5,686 nucleotides of DNA from Yoonia sp. (GTDB lineage Bacteria; Pseudomonadota; Alphaproteobacteria; Rhodobacterales; Rhodobacteraceae): NCBI GenBank assembly GCA_020627605.1, contig JAHDGO010000143.1, forward strand, positions 1 to 5,686. Reading direction: 5' to 3'. Position 1 is the stretch's first letter; each line of letters starts with the position of its first letter. Positions 5,076-5,686 of this stretch are shown piece by piece. The position numbers were made by a program, and so were the translations under genes. The notes under the pieces are model-generated. The model ran no database searches, had not been told where the DNA came from, and saw only the letters and a program-made list of their open reading frames with translations.

Positions 5076-5686
5076 TTAGGCCTTTGCGCGGGGGCGCAAC
5101 ACATGCGGGCGGGCGGCATCATAAAGCGCACTGTCGGGAAATCCGTGCGAATCGGCCAATGCAGGCCCCACGAGGATCAGCGCGGTACGCGTGATCTTGG
5201 CCGCACGAACCTTTTCGCGCACATCCATCAACGTGCCCCGGATGATCAGCTGATCGGGCCAGCCGACACGGTAGATCACGGCAACAGGGCAATCCTCGCC
5301 ATAGTGGGGGGCGAGCTGCCGCTCGATCTCGCGCAGGGCGCGGATGCCAAGGTGGATCGCCAGCGTCGCCCCTGTGCGGGCGAAGTTTTCCAGCGTCTCA
5401 CCAGCGGGCATGCTGGTCGATTTCATCGACATCCGGGTCAGGATGATGGATTGCGCCACCTCCGGCACGGTCAACTCTGTCCCAAGGGCCGCCGCTGCCG
5501 CCGCATAGGCAGGCACACCGGGGATGATCTGGTAATCGATGCCATCGGCCTTCAGCCGCCTGATCTGTTCAGCAATCGCCCCGTAAAGTGACGGGTCGCC
5601 GGAATGCACGCGGGCGACGTCCTGCCCCTTGCCATGGGCATCCAGTATCGCGGCATGGGTTTCATCCAGCGTCATGGGTGCGGTAT
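5076..5686 (-). CDS. cobM: Precorrin-4 C11-methyltransferase, 5' partial
   Basis: CobM uses S-adenosylmethionine to methylate C-11 of precorrin-4 in cobalamin (vitamin B12) corrin-ring synthesis; the cobalt-early homologue is CbiF. The frame is open from the right edge, so the CDS extends beyond the window. The visible 202 codons begin TAPMTLDE, an internal piece that matches the DTAPM..DE stretch of the family, so the in-frame ATG at 5673-5675 is not the start. Family features seen are HSGDPSLYGAI (SAM and substrate binding), IIPGVPAYAAAAAALGTELTVPEV, ILTRMSMKSTSMPAGE, GATLAIHLGI and VIYRVGWPDQLIIRGTL. By the usual length of about 250-260 residues, some 50 N-terminal residues are missing. 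It ends with TAA at 5076-5078. Other cob genes probably lie to the right, but none is in view. CobM versus CbiF is judged by overall wording and the presumed aerobic lineage. Confidence 0.95.
   Translation of the reverse strand, partial: TAPMTLDETHAAILDAHGKGQDVARVHSGDPSLYGAIAEQIRRLKADGIDYQIIPGVPAYAAAAAALGTELTVPEVAQSIILTRMSMKSTSMPAGETLENFARTGATLAIHLGIRALREIERQLAPHYGEDCPVAVIYRVGWPDQLIIRGTLMDVREKVRAAKITRTALILVGPALADSHGFPDSALYDAARPHVLRPRAKA

Noticed and set aside
4777..5194. Plus-strand frames across the hypothetical gene and the cobM gap
   Set aside because: They lie opposite a better-supported minus-strand gene with a good Shine-Dalgarno sequence, and show no motif.
5103..5591. 162-codon plus-strand frame opposite cobM
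   Set aside because: It is antisense to an unmistakable CobM; composition is that of a shadow frame.

Overview
The window reads as a chromosomal housekeeping segment from an alphaproteobacterium, most likely a member of the Rhodobacterales/Roseobacter group. This is inferred from the GC-rich coding style, several consecutive peptide deformylase genes near fmt, a CobM of the aerobic-cobalamin type, and protein wording typical of that family. No mobile element, CRISPR array, rRNA or tRNA gene was seen.

Layout, left to right. (1) fmt, minus strand, enters from the left edge with its 3' end missing. It starts with GTG at 801. (2) A 263-residue surface-type lipoprotein (892-1683, minus) resembles the transferrin-binding-protein-B-like beta-barrel family. 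(3) Three peptide deformylase (PDF) paralogues lie on the minus strand in the transcription order 2837-3358, 2370-2831, 1873-2373. They are tightly packed, with a 5-nt gap and then a 4-nt overlap. The first has all three canonical PDF motifs. The second is near-canonical but short. The third has lost both the metal-binding Cys and the catalytic Glu. (4) A 98-bp divergent intergenic region holds a perfect 10-bp inverted repeat that reaches the first deformylase start codon. (5) A PatB/MalY-type PLP-dependent C-S lyase is on the plus strand (3457-4626). (6) A conserved-looking 115-residue protein of unknown function is on the minus strand (4633-4980), tail to tail with the lyase. (7) cobM (precorrin-4 C11-methyltransferase) is on the minus strand and runs off the right edge without its N-terminus.

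How the genes fit together. Fmt puts the formyl group on initiator Met-tRNA and deformylases remove it from nascent proteins, so the def and fmt genes form one functional unit. The lipoprotein gene sits inside that unit. The divergent PatB-type enzyme may feed methionine or sulfur metabolism, but the link is positional only. The most interesting feature is the deformylase triplet with an apparently catalytically dead third member that is translationally coupled to the middle copy.
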